NCBI GenBank assembly: GCA_016928125.1
Contig: JAFGLK010000054.1
Span: 1 to 7,972, forward strand
From: Anaerolineae bacterium
GTDB lineage: Bacteria > Chloroflexota > Anaerolineae > UBA1429
Direction of reading: 5' to 3'
Length of the DNA: 7,972 nt
This document shows positions 7,316 through 7,972 of this stretch, piece by piece. The notes below the pieces were generated by a model, which had not been told where the DNA came from, searched no databases, and saw only the letters and a list, made by a program, of their open reading frames with translations. Position 1 is the first letter of the stretch. Each line of letters starts with the position of its first letter. The position numbers were made by a program, and so were the translations under genes.

Positions 7316-7350
7316 AGCGGGATTCCGATAGACCCGGCCCCACCGACTTG

Positions 7351-7355
7351 AGAGG
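7351..7355 (+). promoter_or_regulatory. Ribosome binding site of the third gene
   Basis: AGAGG lies 7 nt upstream of ATG 7363, the same motif and spacing as before the second gene. It favours ATG 7363 over the in-frame TTG at 7348, which overlaps the region upstream of this site and has no comparable purine stretch. Confidence 0.65.
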
Positions 7356-7362
7356 CCTGTGC

Positions 7363-7972
7363 ATGGAAAAAGCCATAACTCAGCAGCGTGATGATTACGG
7401 CCCAGCGCGCGGCCTCGATAGAGTGCTCGTCGTTCTGCCGAGGGTCAATATCGAGACGGCACTCTATGTTCTTCTGGGCGTGGCCGCCTTGGTCTTGCGA
7501 TTGGCTGCCCTGGGGCGTTGGCCTTTGTCCGAGGGCGAGCTGACGACGGCCCTGGCCGCCTGGCGAGCGGCCAAGGGCGGATTGCCACAGCCGAGCGGCT
7601 ATGTGCCGCTGCTCTACGACGCCAACTTGTTCCTCTTTGCGCTGACGCGCGCCAGCGATGCCGCCGTGCGCTTGCTGCCTGCGCTGATGGGCGCCCTGCT
7701 GGTGATCGTGCCTTACGGCGCCCGCGATGTGCTGGGGCGCCGGGGCGCGCTCATGGCCTCACTGCTTCTCGCCCTGGGCCCCACCTGGCTCTTTTTCTCG
7801 CGCACGGCGGTGGGCACGATCCCGGCTGTCCTCGCCAGCGCCATCGTCCTCGTCTGGGGATGGCGTGGCTGGCATGCCGGAAGCTCCAGGACTATGGCCT
7901 GGGCCCTGGTCGCGCTGGGCCTTGGACTGACCGCGGGACCGGGGATCTACACACTCATCGCGAGCGCGCTTA
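7363..7972 (+). CDS. GT-C-type membrane glycosyltransferase-like protein, TIGR03663/Agl23-like (3' partial)
   Basis: The frame is open from ATG 7363 to the window end (203 codons) with no stop, so the C-terminus is missing. After a polar N-terminus of about 30 residues comes a first helix (ALYVLLGVAALVLRL), then a loop PLSEGEL (54-60), an amphipathic stretch TTALAAWRAAKG, and GYVPLLYDANLFLFAL (79-94). Next comes RLLPALMGALLVIVPY with R103, then further helices. This order matches the N-terminal part of GT39/PMT-like enzymes: helix 1, acidic loop, and an Arg just before the next helix. I recall that the TIGR03663 family has an invariant DE, an HGP and two Arg, and that it accompanies YYY-family genes. 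Here the Arg residues are present (R46, R103), but DE reads GE (58-59) and HGP reads YVP (80-82). It is either a divergent member or another GT39 relative. A role in lipid-linked sugar transfer or flipping is inferred. It probably has its own promoter as well as possible readthrough. Confidence 0.7.
   Translation, partial: MEKAITQQRDDYGPARGLDRVLVVLPRVNIETALYVLLGVAALVLRLAALGRWPLSEGELTTALAAWRAAKGGLPQPSGYVPLLYDANLFLFALTRASDAAVRLLPALMGALLVIVPYGARDVLGRRGALMASLLLALGPTWLFFSRTAVGTIPAVLASAIVLVWGWRGWHAGSSRTMAWALVALGLGLTAGPGIYTLIASAL

Noticed and set aside
7348..7350. In-frame TTG as an alternative start for the third gene
   Set aside because: The AGAGG site lies after it and is spaced correctly for ATG 7363.

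Overview
The window is about 62% G+C by eye and fully packed on the + strand. It holds three consecutive genes, all for large polytopic membrane proteins: a 5'-truncated gene (1-4782), a complete gene (4820-7240) and a 3'-truncated gene (7363 to the window end). The first two belong to the DUF2298 / Chlor_Arch_YYY family, recognised by the Tyr-rich YYYxG loop, an EFPFF(S/T)FL...DxHxH loop, WD(L/Y)P, RMNT(V/I)FKFY and a C-terminal soluble TGxPT...YxY(V/L)G region. The family is known mainly from Chloroflexota and some Archaea. Together with the base composition, a TTG start and AGAGG ribosome sites, this points to a Chloroflexota bacterium. That assignment is an inference; no rRNA or other phylogenetic marker is present.

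Layout. Positions 1-4782 encode two tandem YYY modules fused in one polypeptide. The first module lacks roughly its first 120 residues because the gene begins upstream of the window. A hydrophilic linker of about 80 residues (nt ~2125-2365) separates the modules. A 37-nt gap with a small hairpin on the stop codon leads to the second gene, a single-module YYY protein of 806 aa starting at TTG. This gives three paralogous modules in a row. A 122-nt gap follows, holding a perfect extended -10 box (TGCTATAAT), two potential leader hairpins and an AGAGG ribosome site. The last gene starts at ATG 7363 and runs off the window. It looks like a GT-C-type membrane glycosyltransferase related to the GT39/PMT, TIGR03663 (Agl23-like) group, which as I recall co-occurs with the YYY family.

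How they may work together. All three proteins appear to be multi-pass membrane proteins with conserved charged or His motifs in loops, the general plan of lipid-linked-sugar (GT-C) enzymes. A reasonable inference is a membrane cassette for building or transferring surface glycans, but no YYY protein has a proven function that I know of. The most notable points are the tandem double-module protein lacking a visible TPR tail, the D-x-H-x-H motif kept in all three modules, and the degenerate DE and HGP motifs of the third gene. I saw no RNA genes, mobile elements or CRISPR arrays, and no gene-free stretch over 122 bases.
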